DNA of 64,000 bases from Shewanella cutis (GTDB taxonomy: Bacteria; Pseudomonadota; Gammaproteobacteria; Enterobacterales; Shewanellaceae), in the NCBI RefSeq assembly GCF_022410515.1, contig NZ_JACSDI010000015.1, forward strand, positions 25,157-89,156, in the 5' to 3' direction. The first letter of the stretch is position 1. Each line of letters opens with the position of its first letter. The position numbers and the translations under genes are program-made. Under the pieces are notes generated by a model, which saw only the letters and a list, made by a program, of their open reading frames with translations, had not been told where the DNA came from and ran no database searches. This document shows positions 9,229 through 18,101 of this stretch, in pieces.

Positions 9229-9648
9229 CCAAAGGAGTCGCCTGGCAAGCCCTTGCGCTTACTTTCTGTCATAAGAGTCGCTCGTCATTTGAGTAAACTA
9301 CACATCATTCCTCGTTTCGCGAGCACGTGCTTGCCAGAACGAACAAAATCTAATCTCGAGACGTCAACACGCCCTAATACGATTGGTATTATTCCCACTA
9401 TCTGACATTGTCTTAACACACTGGTTAGCAAACCTAGTGCAAGTCTTCAATGAGGCCTCCCCGACGACGCAGGCTGTGATGATTACCACTCCTTTGGGGA
9501 AAGTATAAGAATTAACCGCAGGCTAAGTTGACCCAAGGCAAGATGCTAGCTACAGAGTCTCACTATGGAAATATCGGCCACAAAGGTATTAATAAGGTTC
9601 GCCCTTAAAACTCAACGATAACAAGCACTACCTTGGTTTGCTCAGACA

Positions 9649-9682
9649 TAAAAAATCAGCCGCAACATAGGTTGCGGCTGAT
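9649..9682 (-). terminator. Intrinsic terminator of the RND operon
   Basis: Read on the minus strand: a 12-bp stem, ATCAGCCGCAAC with its complement, a short loop and a run of Ts. It lies about 80 bases after the stop of the RND pump gene. Confidence 0.9.
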
Positions 9683-9762
9683 GAGGCTACTGCAAGATGG
9701 GTCAAATAAACTAAACAATCGGTATTAAGCCAATACAGGATGTTGATCTAATCAACCCGAGC

Positions 9763-12700
9763 TTAATCCGTCGATGTAGGCATTTTCTCTTTTGCTTTTC
9801 GCTCTCGTTTACTGAAGATCCGCTCAACAATGACGAAGAACAGTGGCACGAAGAAGATACCTAAGAAAGTCGAACTCATCATACCGCCGAGTACACCGGT
9901 ACCAATGGCGTTCTGACTGCCCGACCCCACACCTGTACTAATGGCTAGCGGTACAACGCCTAAACCGAATGCAAGCGATGTCATTAAAATCGGACGTAAA
10001 CGCACTCGAACCGCATGTAACGTCGCCTCAACCAGACCCGCCCCCTTATCGTAGAATTCTTTTGCGAATTCCACAATCAAGATGGCGTTCTTGGTTGCCA
10101 AACCAACCGTTGTTAACAGACCCACTTGGAAGAACACATCGTTAGGCAAGCCACGGCCATTCATCGCCAATAGGGCACCGATAATACCCAATGGAACGAC
10201 AAGGATAACCGCAAACGGTACTGACCAGCTTTCATACAAGGCTGCCAAGACCAGGAATACCACCAAAATCGACAACGCATACAAGGCTGGTGCTTGGTTA
10301 CCCGATAAACGTTCCTCGTAGGATAAGCCGTTCCACTCGATACCAAAGCCAGGAGGTAACTGCTTAACTAAGTCCTCCATGATAGTCATAGCAGCACCCG
10401 TACTAAAGCCAGGTGCAGTTGCGCCTTGAATATTCACCGCTGGTAAACCGTTAAAACGCTCTAGACGCGGTGAGCCGTATTCCCAAGAACCTGTTGCAAA
10501 GGCCGAAAATGGCACCATGTCACCCTTGTTGTTACGCACGTACCAAGTGTTAAGGTCTTCAGGCTGCATACGGTATTGGGCATCACCTTGCACAAATACC
10601 TTTTTCACACGCCCGCGGTCGATAAAGTCGTTAACATAGGAACCACCCCAAGCAGTTGCCAACACACTGTTAACGTTAGCAATATCGATGCCTAATGCAC
10701 TCAGCTTGGCATGGTCAATATGTAATTGATAGATTGGCGCATCTTCTTGACCATTAGGGCGAACACCCATTAGGTTTGGATTCTGAGCCGCCATACCCAG
10801 CAATTGGTTACGAGCCGCAATTAACTTATCGTGGCCTTGACCGTTCTTATCTTGCAGATACATGTCAAAACCATTCGCCGTACCCAGCTCAATAACCGCA
10901 GGTGGTACGAAGGCAAATACGAAGGCGTCTTTAATTTGACTAAAGGCTCCCATAGCGCGACCCGCAATAGACTGCACATCCATACCAGGTGCTTCACGCT
11001 CTGACCAATCCTTCAAACCAACGAAGGCAATACCCATGTTTTGGCCTTGACCAGCAAAACTAAAGCCTGCCACACTGAATACCGATTTAACGCCCTCTTC
11101 AGCCATGAAGTGATCTGATACCTTCTCCAACACTTTGAGGGTGCTTTCTTGTGTCGAGTTTGTTGGCAAAATCGCCTGCGAAAACAAGATACCTTGGTCT
11201 TCATCGGGTAAGAATGCAGTTGGCATACGCATGAAGATCCAACCAACAGCGACCACTAAAGCCACATAAATCATCATGACTCTAAAGCCACGCTTCACAA
11301 TACCCGCCACACTGGATTCGTAACGGTTAGTTAAACGATCAAAGTTACGGTTAAACCAACCGAAGAAGCCGGTTTCAATATGGCCATGCCCCTTCTGCAC
11401 TGGCTTTAACATGGTGGCACAAAGTGCCGGTGTTAAAATCAATGCCACTAATACCGACAATGCCATCGCTGACACGATAGTGATCGAGAACTGACGGTAA
11501 ATCACCCCAGTAGAGCCCGACATAAATGCCATTGGCACGAATACCGCTGATAACGTTAAACCAATACCGACTAGGGCACCCGTGATTTGATCCATCGATT
11601 TGCGGGTCGCCTCAAGTGGGCTCAATCCTTCTTCCGACATCACCCGCTCAACGTTTTCAACCACCACAATAGCGTCGTCCACCAACAGACCAATCGCCAG
11701 CACCATAGCAAACATGGTGAGAGTGTTGATAGAGAAGCCCGTGGCCGACAAAATCGCAAACGTTCCCAGCAAGACCACAGGTACCGCAATCGTCGGAATT
11801 AAAGTCGCACGGAAGTTTTGCAGGAAGAGGTACATGATGACAAACACCAGCACAATCGCTTCGAGCAGGGTGTGTACCACGCCTTCAATCGATTTATCAA
11901 CGAATGGCGTAGTATCGTAGGGATAGACCACATCTAACCCTTGCGGGAAGAAAGGTCGCAACTCTTCAACTTTGGCTCTAACCGCTTCCGCGGTATCCAA
12001 GGCGTTTGCGCCTGTTGCCAGTTTAATCGCTAAACCAGAGGCTGGTTGGCCATTGTATAGTGAGACAACGGCGTAACTCTCAGAACCTAACTCTACACGT
12101 GCCACATCACCGAGGAACACATTCGCACCCGAAGTATCTGACTTCAGTATAATTTTGCGAAATTCTTCAGGGGTTTGCAGACGGCTTTGCGCCGAAACAG
12201 TCGCGTTAAGTTCTTGTCCTTGAATTGACGGCGTGCCGCCCAACTGACCCGCCGACACCTGCGCGTTTTGAGCACGAATCGCCGAGAGCACCTCTAAACT
12301 GGTCAAGTTATATTGGGTCAGTTTTAAAGGATCTAGCCATATGCGCATCGCATATTGGGCACCAAACAGCTGAATTTCACCCACGCCTGGTACACGGCTC
12401 ATGGGATCTTGTACGTTTGCACCCACGTAGTCGGCGATGTCGCCTTTATCCAAGGAACCGTCAGTCGATACGAAAGCTAGCACCATCAAGAAGCCAGAAC
12501 TGGATTTGTTAACGTTAACCCCTTGAGCCTGTACCTCTTGTGGTAAAAGCGTCATCGCCCCTTGCAACTTGTTCTGAACCTGTACCTGAGCAATATCAGG
12601 ATCAGCCTCAGCGTTAAAGGTTAAGGTAATCGATGCGTTACCAAAGCTATCGCTGGTTGAGGCGATATAACGTAGGTGATCGATACCCTTCATGCGTTGC

Positions 12701-12897
12701 TCAATCACCTGAGTCACAGAGTCTTCAACAATCTTGGCCGATGCACCTGGGTAGTTAGCACTGATCACCACTGTTGGAGGTGCAATACTTGGATATTGAG
12801 AAACGGGCAGGGAGCGAATTGAGAGCACCCCCGCCAACATAATAATTAAGGCGATCACCCACGCAAAGATGGGACGATCAATAAAAAAACGTGCCAT
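9763..12897 (-). CDS. RND efflux pump inner-membrane transporter (AcrB/HAE1 family)
   Basis: Proton-driven trimeric drug exporter that works with a membrane-fusion protein and a TolC-type channel. The 1044-residue length is that of AcrB. The N-terminus MARFFIDRPIFAWVIALIIM is typical. The central membrane region contains GLLVDDAIVVVENVERVM, with the paired aspartates of the proton relay, and the later segment GLATKNAILIVEFAKE is the second-half equivalent. Two large periplasmic domains separate the twelve expected helices. It is preceded by its membrane-fusion gene with 9 bases between them. No TolC homologue or local TetR/MarR regulator is next to it, so the channel is presumably encoded elsewhere. 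Confidence 0.96.
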   Translation of the reverse strand: MARFFIDRPIFAWVIALIIMLAGVLSIRSLPVSQYPSIAPPTVVISANYPGASAKIVEDSVTQVIEQRMKGIDHLRYIASTSDSFGNASITLTFNAEADPDIAQVQVQNKLQGAMTLLPQEVQAQGVNVNKSSSGFLMVLAFVSTDGSLDKGDIADYVGANVQDPMSRVPGVGEIQLFGAQYAMRIWLDPLKLTQYNLTSLEVLSAIRAQNAQVSAGQLGGTPSIQGQELNATVSAQSRLQTPEEFRKIILKSDTSGANVFLGDVARVELGSESYAVVSLYNGQPASGLAIKLATGANALDTAEAVRAKVEELRPFFPQGLDVVYPYDTTPFVDKSIEGVVHTLLEAIVLVFVIMYLFLQNFRATLIPTIAVPVVLLGTFAILSATGFSINTLTMFAMVLAIGLLVDDAIVVVENVERVMSEEGLSPLEATRKSMDQITGALVGIGLTLSAVFVPMAFMSGSTGVIYRQFSITIVSAMALSVLVALILTPALCATMLKPVQKGHGHIETGFFGWFNRNFDRLTNRYESSVAGIVKRGFRVMMIYVALVVAVGWIFMRMPTAFLPDEDQGILFSQAILPTNSTQESTLKVLEKVSDHFMAEEGVKSVFSVAGFSFAGQGQNMGIAFVGLKDWSEREAPGMDVQSIAGRAMGAFSQIKDAFVFAFVPPAVIELGTANGFDMYLQDKNGQGHDKLIAARNQLLGMAAQNPNLMGVRPNGQEDAPIYQLHIDHAKLSALGIDIANVNSVLATAWGGSYVNDFIDRGRVKKVFVQGDAQYRMQPEDLNTWYVRNNKGDMVPFSAFATGSWEYGSPRLERFNGLPAVNIQGATAPGFSTGAAMTIMEDLVKQLPPGFGIEWNGLSYEERLSGNQAPALYALSILVVFLVLAALYESWSVPFAVILVVPLGIIGALLAMNGRGLPNDVFFQVGLLTTVGLATKNAILIVEFAKEFYDKGAGLVEATLHAVRVRLRPILMTSLAFGLGVVPLAISTGVGSGSQNAIGTGVLGGMMSSTFLGIFFVPLFFVIVERIFSKRERKAKEKMPTSTD

Positions 12898-12906
12898 AGC
12901 TATGCC

Positions 12907-14055
12907 CTATTGTGCTTGGGTTGCTGAAATAACTTTGGGAGTGACTGGCGCACCTGGGCGGATTTTTTGCAATCCTTCCACAATAACCTGATCACCGACG
13001 GCAAGACCTGATGTCACACGCCACTGATGATTAATCACCTCAGCAGTAGTCACAATTTTGGCTTCGACTTGACCTTGCGTATTGACCACCATAGCCACAG
13101 CCTCTCCCTTAGCGTTACGGGTAATCGCTTTTTGTGGTACGAGAATGGCCTGTGGATCTGTACCCGCATTCAACATAGCGCGAACATACATGCCGGGTAA
13201 CAAAATCCCGTCAGGGTTGGGGAATTCAGCACGCAGAATGACTGAACCAGTATTTTGATCCACACTCACTTCAGCAAATTGCAGCTTACCGGTATGGCCG
13301 TAGACAGTGCCATCTTCCAGAACGAGCTGCACATCAGCATTATCAGCCGCTAACAATTTACCCTGCTTTAATTTCGCTTTTAGGCGCAGTAATTGCGCAC
13401 TTGATTGCGCAATATCTACATTGATAGGGTCAAGTTGCTGAATCGTCGCCAAGGTTTGACTTTGGTTTGCCGTCACCAGCGCCCCTGCTGTCACACTAGA
13501 CTTACCGATACGGCCTGAAATAGGGGCCAAGACTTCGGTGTATTCAAGATTGATTTTTGCCGTATTGATCGCCGCTTCTGCAACCGTGACGCTCGCCAAC
13601 GCTTCTTTATAAGCGGCTTCAGCTTCATCAAAATCTTGTTTACTGATGGCGTTAGTTTTCACCAATTGCTGATAGCGAGCGGCCTTTGCCTTAGCCGAAG
13701 CTAGACTTGCGTTTGCGCGTGCTAGGTCAGCGTTTGCGCTCACCAATGCGGCTTTATAGGTAGAAGAATCAATTTGATAGAGAGATTCACCCTGCTTAAC
13801 ATTGCCACCCTCAACAAAGCTGCGTTTAGTGATAATGCCATTTACCTGAGGACGAACTTCGGCCTCAAGGAATGCCTTGCTACGGCCTGGTAATTCGACT
13901 TGGATAACCTGTGGCTTAGCTTCCACTTTGATTACCCCAACCTCCATGCTCTGCGGCCCTGCACCGCCATGAGCGGCTTTATCCTCTTGAGGGCTACAAG
14001 CTGCCATCCACAACGCCACGCTGATTACTGAGGCAAGTTTAATTGTCTGCCGCAT
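12907..14055 (-). CDS. RND efflux membrane-fusion lipoprotein (AcrA-like)
   Basis: Periplasmic adaptor linking the RND transporter to an outer-membrane channel. From the ATG at 14055 the product has 382 residues. That start has a strong AAGGAG site and gives a lipoprotein signal ending in MAAC. The upstream ATG at 14091 adds 12 residues and lacks such a site. After the signal come the lipoyl half-motif (AEVRPQVNGIITKRSFVEGG), a long alpha-helical hairpin rich in Ala, Lys and Glu (about residues 90-160), the second lipoyl half (APISGRIGKSSVTAGALV), and a C-terminal beta-barrel with the LLPGMYVRA segment. It is first in a two-gene operon with the pump. Confidence 0.95.
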   Translation of the reverse strand: MRQTIKLASVISVALWMAACSPQEDKAAHGGAGPQSMEVGVIKVEAKPQVIQVELPGRSKAFLEAEVRPQVNGIITKRSFVEGGNVKQGESLYQIDSSTYKAALVSANADLARANASLASAKAKAARYQQLVKTNAISKQDFDEAEAAYKEALASVTVAEAAINTAKINLEYTEVLAPISGRIGKSSVTAGALVTANQSQTLATIQQLDPINVDIAQSSAQLLRLKAKLKQGKLLAADNADVQLVLEDGTVYGHTGKLQFAEVSVDQNTGSVILRAEFPNPDGILLPGMYVRAMLNAGTDPQAILVPQKAITRNAKGEAVAMVVNTQGQVEAKIVTTAEVINHQWRVTSGLAVGDQVIVEGLQKIRPGAPVTPKVISATQAQ

Positions 14056-14828
14056 GAGAACTCCTTTAAATTTTAACGCCACCGTGTTCACACAACATGG
14101 GTGATTGCACGGCCATAATTATAACTAAAATTAAAGCTATTACTTATCGTATACCCTATAAGGATCAACAAGAAAGATAAACAAACAAAAGTGTAAACTA
14201 ATGAAAATATTCACACCTTTATCAATACCTTATTAGTGGAATTGTTATCCTATTTAAAAACTATGTTAACAGTAGATAAGATTGTTAGCGTTATACAATA
14301 CAAACCCCTTATTCAGCCTACTCTATATCTAAAATGTTGCAAACATGTTTGATGACACAAATGTTTATCATCTCATCATGAGTAAACGTTCAATTGATAA
14401 AGCTAGAGCGTATTGGCATAGGTACTTATCTATATGATTTGCAGCATATGTAATCCTCACCCTGTAGGGTAAACCATGGTGATTGGCCACATTTTGCCAT
14501 CCGAATCCATATAATTTTTATGTAAACCCTTGTTACACAAACAAGTCTAGTAAATGGATAGATATTCAAGCACTTGGACGCGACATTTTATGACCAAGTG
14601 TTGTTTAGGGCAAATCGGATATTACATTTTGCACTTCGTTTAATGAAACTCTGCTTCCCAAAAAACGCATTTTTAAAATTACGCTTCCTTGATTCGATTA
14701 TTTCTCTGCTTATTCATATTCATTCATATCTTTTCGTTATTGGTTCATCCCAAGCAACACGGCCATTAACAACTTATTTTTACGATAAACATGCGCTAAC
14801 CATTCCAAACTCCTTTGAGATGATGATT
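14056..14828. other. AT-rich spacer between the RND operon and the TorF-like gene
   Basis: About 770 bases with no credible gene. It must hold the divergent promoters of the efflux operon and the outer-membrane protein. A short palindrome, AAACATGTTT, is near 14340 and a CTCATCATGAG element follows, but I cannot assign either. An open frame runs upstream of the TorF-like signal peptide to 14574, but its sequence is not protein-like. Confidence 0.5.
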
Positions 14829-15566
14829 ATGAAGACTCGTACTAAATTTCTGCTAACAGGGGCGTTACTTTCTTTGGCTGCCAGCTCCCACGCTGCTGAA
14901 GATAATCAACTCTTTGGTGGCACAATTAACGGTAATGTTAATTTTGCTTCTGATTATGTGTTTCGTGGTGAATCCGAAACCTTAGACGGTGATATTCCCG
15001 TTATTCAAGGCACGTTAAGCTGGAACCACAATCAAGGCTGGTATGCGGGAGTCTTTAGCTCCAACATCAAGTTTGCCGACCCAAATTTAGAAATTGTGAC
15101 CGCACCTTTTATTGGTAAAGCGGGAGAGTTTGGCGACTCAGGCTTTACCTATGATGTCATGCTGTTTTCGTACCTTTATCCCGGTGCATCCTATTCCAAC
15201 TACACCGAATTATGGCTAAAAGTGGGTAAACAATTCGGCCGCGCCAATCTGCAACTTGAAATCACACCAACGGTGGATGACTGGTTTGGTGTTGATGGCT
15301 GGCACGGGGTGAACTACGCCCTACACCCAAGCTATAGCTTTGACAACGGTGTTAAAATCTCAGCATCTGTGGGTTATCAAGACCTAACGGGTGATGACGC
15401 CGAAGGTTGGGGCCACTGGAACATCGGCCTCAGCAAAGCTTACTATGGCCTAAACTTCGACCTACGTTACCACGCCAGCACCGTAGACAGTGACCATAAA
15501 GTCTATGGCACCCAAACTGAAATCTTCGATGATCGAGTCGTCATTGGGATCAGTAAAAGTTTTTAA
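14829..15566 (+). CDS. TorF-family (TIGR02001-like) putative outer-membrane protein, copy 1
   Basis: Predicted outer-membrane beta-barrel of the TorF/TIGR02001 family, common in Shewanella and of uncertain function. From the ATG at 14829 the product is 245 residues: signal peptide MKTRTKFLLTGALLSLAASSHA, then GTINGNVNFASDYVFRGES, which matches the family's N-terminal pattern (DYVFRG), and a C-terminus IGISKSF ending in Phe as barrels do. Nearby in-frame ATGs at 14820 and 14823 are possible starts; none has a strong ribosome site. A paralogue lies at 20401. A clear terminator follows at 15637. Confidence 0.82.
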   Translation: MKTRTKFLLTGALLSLAASSHAAEDNQLFGGTINGNVNFASDYVFRGESETLDGDIPVIQGTLSWNHNQGWYAGVFSSNIKFADPNLEIVTAPFIGKAGEFGDSGFTYDVMLFSYLYPGASYSNYTELWLKVGKQFGRANLQLEITPTVDDWFGVDGWHGVNYALHPSYSFDNGVKISASVGYQDLTGDDAEGWGHWNIGLSKAYYGLNFDLRYHASTVDSDHKVYGTQTEIFDDRVVIGISKSF

Positions 15567-15636
15567 TCTTTTTTTGCTTGCACGTTCATCCCGCTGCTTC
15601 CCTGCAGCACTCCAATTGCTTGATTTATCGAGCCTT

Positions 15637-15665
15637 GACCAGCCATATTGGCTGGTCTTTTTTTA
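15637..15665 (+). terminator. Intrinsic terminator
   Basis: A perfect 8-bp stem, GACCAGCC with GGCTGGTC, a 5-base loop and seven Ts. It is 70 bases downstream of the first TorF-like gene. Confidence 0.92.
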
Positions 15666-15771
15666 TCTAAATAACCTGAACTCGGGGTAACGAGTACCGG
15701 AAGATCTAAAGTTAACAAACTAACTCAATGCTATAAATGATTATTGTTAAAAGGAAAAATATATTTTTTGA

Positions 15772-15864
15772 CTGAATGCGCATATCAAGGCGCTCTGTCG
15801 TACGCCATAGCGAGCTATGGTGAGACAGAGCAACGCAGAGAGGCTCGAAAAGATGCCTATTCAG
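15772..15864. repeat. Long imperfect palindromic repeat, copy B
   Basis: Outer arms CTGAATGCGCAT and ATGCCTATTCAG, then CAAGGC, an inner stem CTCTGTC/GACAGAG with tip CCATAG-CGAG-CTATGG, then AACGC. The landmarks CAAGGC and AACGC fall at the same places as in copy A at 9129-9228, although the stems differ. Confidence 0.7.
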
Positions 15865-15889
15865 CGGCTCTGCTTATCCCGAGCTCAGG

Positions 15890-16579
15890 TTAAATACGAT
15901 TATCACCAACACTGCAGGCTAACACGCGGCTAATATCGGCAAGACAACGACCTGATTCCTGCTGCCATTGATTGAACACAGCTTGCACCTGTTTTAACGC
16001 CGTTTGTGAGCTAAAACCTGCATCAACTAACTTGTGTGCTTTAAAATAACCTTGCACATCATCGGTTAACAAAAAAGTATCCTTGCCAATTCCCCTCAAG
16101 AAATATGGCCCAGTATTGCCGCCGAGGCGAGCGCCGCGCTTTTTCAATAACGCCCAGAGTCCGACTATATCTTCGGTAGGCCACTCGGCAATCAGCTTAG
16201 CCAAGCTGCCATGTTCGCGGGCAATATCGTGGATCATCAGCGCATTGTCATAAATCGCTTGGGTCTTCTTTAAATGGCGAATTAAGGTCGCATCCGCCGC
16301 TCGAGCTTGGATCTGCTCAGGCGATAACATCAATACCTTTTCGGGTACAAAATGAAAGAAAGACTGCTCATAGGCTGGCCATTTATTATCAACCACACGC
16401 CAGACAAAACCGCTCTGAAACACCTGTCGGCTCATCGCGGAGAGCAGCGTAGCATCATCGTACTGGCGAATGTCTGTGCGCGTTAGGCAGCCAGGAAGCA
16501 AAGCTTCGAGCCCCTTTTTACCACCTTTACGCTCACTCGCTCTGGCATAGATGGATGAGAAACTTTCTAACTGACTCAT
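15890..16579 (-). CDS. DNA-3-methyladenine glycosylase I-like protein (HhH-GPD)
   Basis: Likely a base-excision-repair glycosylase related to Tag that removes alkylated adenine. The 229-residue product has the Tag-like arrangement: QVFQSGFVWRVVDNKWPAYEQSFFHFVP near residue 52, a segment with the pattern of Tag's catalytic region, and IRHLKKTQAIYDNA near residue 100, matching Tag's IRHRGKIQAIIGNA. The C-terminal half differs from E. coli Tag and lacks its zinc-binding cysteines, so substrate range may differ. The gene is isolated, divergent from the glutathione transferase gene. Confidence 0.78.
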   Translation of the reverse strand: MSQLESFSSIYARASERKGGKKGLEALLPGCLTRTDIRQYDDATLLSAMSRQVFQSGFVWRVVDNKWPAYEQSFFHFVPEKVLMLSPEQIQARAADATLIRHLKKTQAIYDNALMIHDIAREHGSLAKLIAEWPTEDIVGLWALLKKRGARLGGNTGPYFLRGIGKDTFLLTDDVQGYFKAHKLVDAGFSSQTALKQVQAVFNQWQQESGRCLADISRVLACSVGDNRI

Positions 16580-16782
16580 GCTGTTACCTTTGATTGTCGA
16601 CGGTTCACTGGTTTTCTAAGCGTTAATAGTACTGAATTTTAGCCCGCAGGGACATTCCGCATGGCAAACCACTTTTACGCCATTTCCGTTACTTTCAAAG
16701 AAAATTCCCACAGCAATCGTATTGATAACGACTAAAGTTAAGGCGTAGAGTCAAAAAATTAGCGGTTGCGGGGTCGACGTCT

Positions 16783-17430
16783 ATGGAGCTTTTCTATCAT
16801 CCATTATCACGATATTCACAGAAGGTGCTGATCGCTCTCTATGAGAAACAAGCTAACTTCTATCCGCGGATTACCGATCTGCGCGACCCATTTGCTCGCC
16901 AAGCATTCCAACAATTTTATCCACCCGCAAAGTTGCCACTGCTTAAGACCCAAGACAGTCAACTGATCCCCGAATCCAGCATTATTATCGAATATTTAGA
17001 TAGGCATTTTAGAAACAGCACAGAGCTGCTACCCACTGAGCCAGAACGCAACCTAGTAGTACGCTTATTTGATCGCATTATTGATAACGATATCAATAAC
17101 CCACTATTTCAATTAGAAAAACTAAAGTATGCCCCTGAAGGACGTGAGTTCGAAATTAAGCAGCTTGAAAAGCAGATGTTTGCCCAATTCCAACGTTTAG
17201 ATAACCATCTTAGGCAGAATCATTGGGTTTGTGGTGACAGCTTTACCTTAGCAGACTGTGCACTTATCCCCTGTTTAAGCTACAGCTTTGCCCACTTAAA
17301 TCTATTGGATTTAGATGAATTAGTGCGTTATTGGCAACAGGCGCAGCTTCGCGGCGCCTGGATGCTCGTACTTGAAGAGGTGTTACTGGCCGAACTGGAA
17401 GAAGACACTGGGATTAGGAGTATTCCCTAG
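16783..17430 (+). CDS. Glutathione S-transferase family protein
   Basis: Cytosolic protein with a thioredoxin-like N-terminal domain (MELFYHPLSRYSQKVLIAL; the conserved cis-proline region is KLPLL followed by the glutathione-binding PESSIIIEYLD near residues 65-75) and an all-alpha C-terminal domain with GDSFTLADCALIPCL near residue 150. Length 215 is typical. It may conjugate glutathione to electrophiles or act as a peroxidase; substrate cannot be read from sequence. It converges on the thioesterase gene, with only 12 bases between stops. Confidence 0.9.
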   Translation: MELFYHPLSRYSQKVLIALYEKQANFYPRITDLRDPFARQAFQQFYPPAKLPLLKTQDSQLIPESSIIIEYLDRHFRNSTELLPTEPERNLVVRLFDRIIDNDINNPLFQLEKLKYAPEGREFEIKQLEKQMFAQFQRLDNHLRQNHWVCGDSFTLADCALIPCLSYSFAHLNLLDLDELVRYWQQAQLRGAWMLVLEEVLLAELEEDTGIRSIP

Positions 17431-17442
17431 CACCAACAAGCA

Positions 17443-17973
17443 CTAAAGATTGCGTTCTTTTTTCAACTGTAAAAACGCTTTCCATTTAACCACTTCTGGC
17501 GGTAACTCTGGAGCCGGATCGGTATAGCCAGCTTCTTTAACTAATACCTCTAAAGGCACTTGCTTACCTTTACACACAAACACACCACGCACATGCACGA
17601 TACAATGCAGGCCGCGCTCACTGATAAAGCGTTGTTCAATATAGAAATATTTTTCATCCCAGCCCACGACCTTGGTTTCAATCTCAAACTTTTTTAAGGG
17701 CTTGATATCGCGGATATAGGTAAATTCGGCGGCGTTAACAATTGGCATCCATTTTAATTTGAGGAAACGCTTCAGCAACCCCATTTCGGCCAACATATAG
17801 GTGCGGGCCAGATCCATAAACGCTGGGTAACGGGAGTTAGTGAGATGGAAATTGATATCGCAATCACTGGGCAACGCGCGATAAGTAATGCGGCTCGTCC
17901 CCAAAAAATCAATCTTACGGCAATGGCGCGTGCGCCAAAATAACAACCAAAACAAACGGAAATACAGATTCAT
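17443..17973 (-). CDS. Acyl-CoA thioesterase-like hotdog-fold protein
   Basis: Single hotdog (4HBT-like) domain protein resembling the THEM6/acyl-CoA thioesterase group: DCDINFHLTNSRYPAFMDLAR near residue 37 is the conserved segment containing the hotdog helix. I chose the ATG at 17973 (MNLYFRLFWLLFW) because an AGGG sits upstream and homologues begin with this hydrophobic stretch. The upstream frame to 18030 is not conserved-looking. Product is 176 residues with a hydrophobic N-terminal segment that may anchor it to the membrane. It follows prlC on the same strand but is separated by a terminator. Confidence 0.8.
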   Translation of the reverse strand: MNLYFRLFWLLFWRTRHCRKIDFLGTSRITYRALPSDCDINFHLTNSRYPAFMDLARTYMLAEMGLLKRFLKLKWMPIVNAAEFTYIRDIKPLKKFEIETKVVGWDEKYFYIEQRFISERGLHCIVHVRGVFVCKGKQVPLEVLVKEAGYTDPAPELPPEVVKWKAFLQLKKERNL

Positions 17974-18046
17974 ATGCAGTCGCCCTAAAAAGAAGAGCCA
18001 CAGGCTAACAGAGGTCATACCACAGGGCAAGCGAGATCTGGCTCAC

Positions 18047-18073
18047 AAAAAAGGCGCCATTCGGCGCCTTTTT
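18047..18073. terminator. Intrinsic terminator downstream of prlC
   Basis: AAGGCGCC-ATTC-GGCGCCTT stem flanked by A-run and T-run, so usable in both directions. It lies 29 bases after the prlC stop. Confidence 0.9.
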
Positions 18074-18101
18074 ATGCTCAAGCACAGCTATTTAGTATGG
18101 C

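Larger units (their letters stand above)
8745..9762. other. Gene-poor 1-kb spacer with structured repeats
   Basis: I see no convincing gene here. The left end (8756-8828) is an imperfect palindrome with CCGCTATC and GATAGCGG arms. A perfect GGGAGCC/GGCTCCC hairpin lies around 8943-8962 without a U-run. The repeat at 9129-9228 and the terminator at 9649-9682 are listed separately. Two overlapping short reading frames near 8986-9274 run through the palindromic repeat and look spurious. Confidence 0.6.

Noticed and set aside
8986..9274. Two short plus-strand frames
   Set aside because: They pass through the palindromic repeat at 9129-9228 and have no ribosome site or protein-like composition.
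14574..14828. N-terminal extension of the TorF-like protein
   Set aside because: The extension lacks outer-membrane or signal features, and a normal signal peptide begins at 14820-14829.
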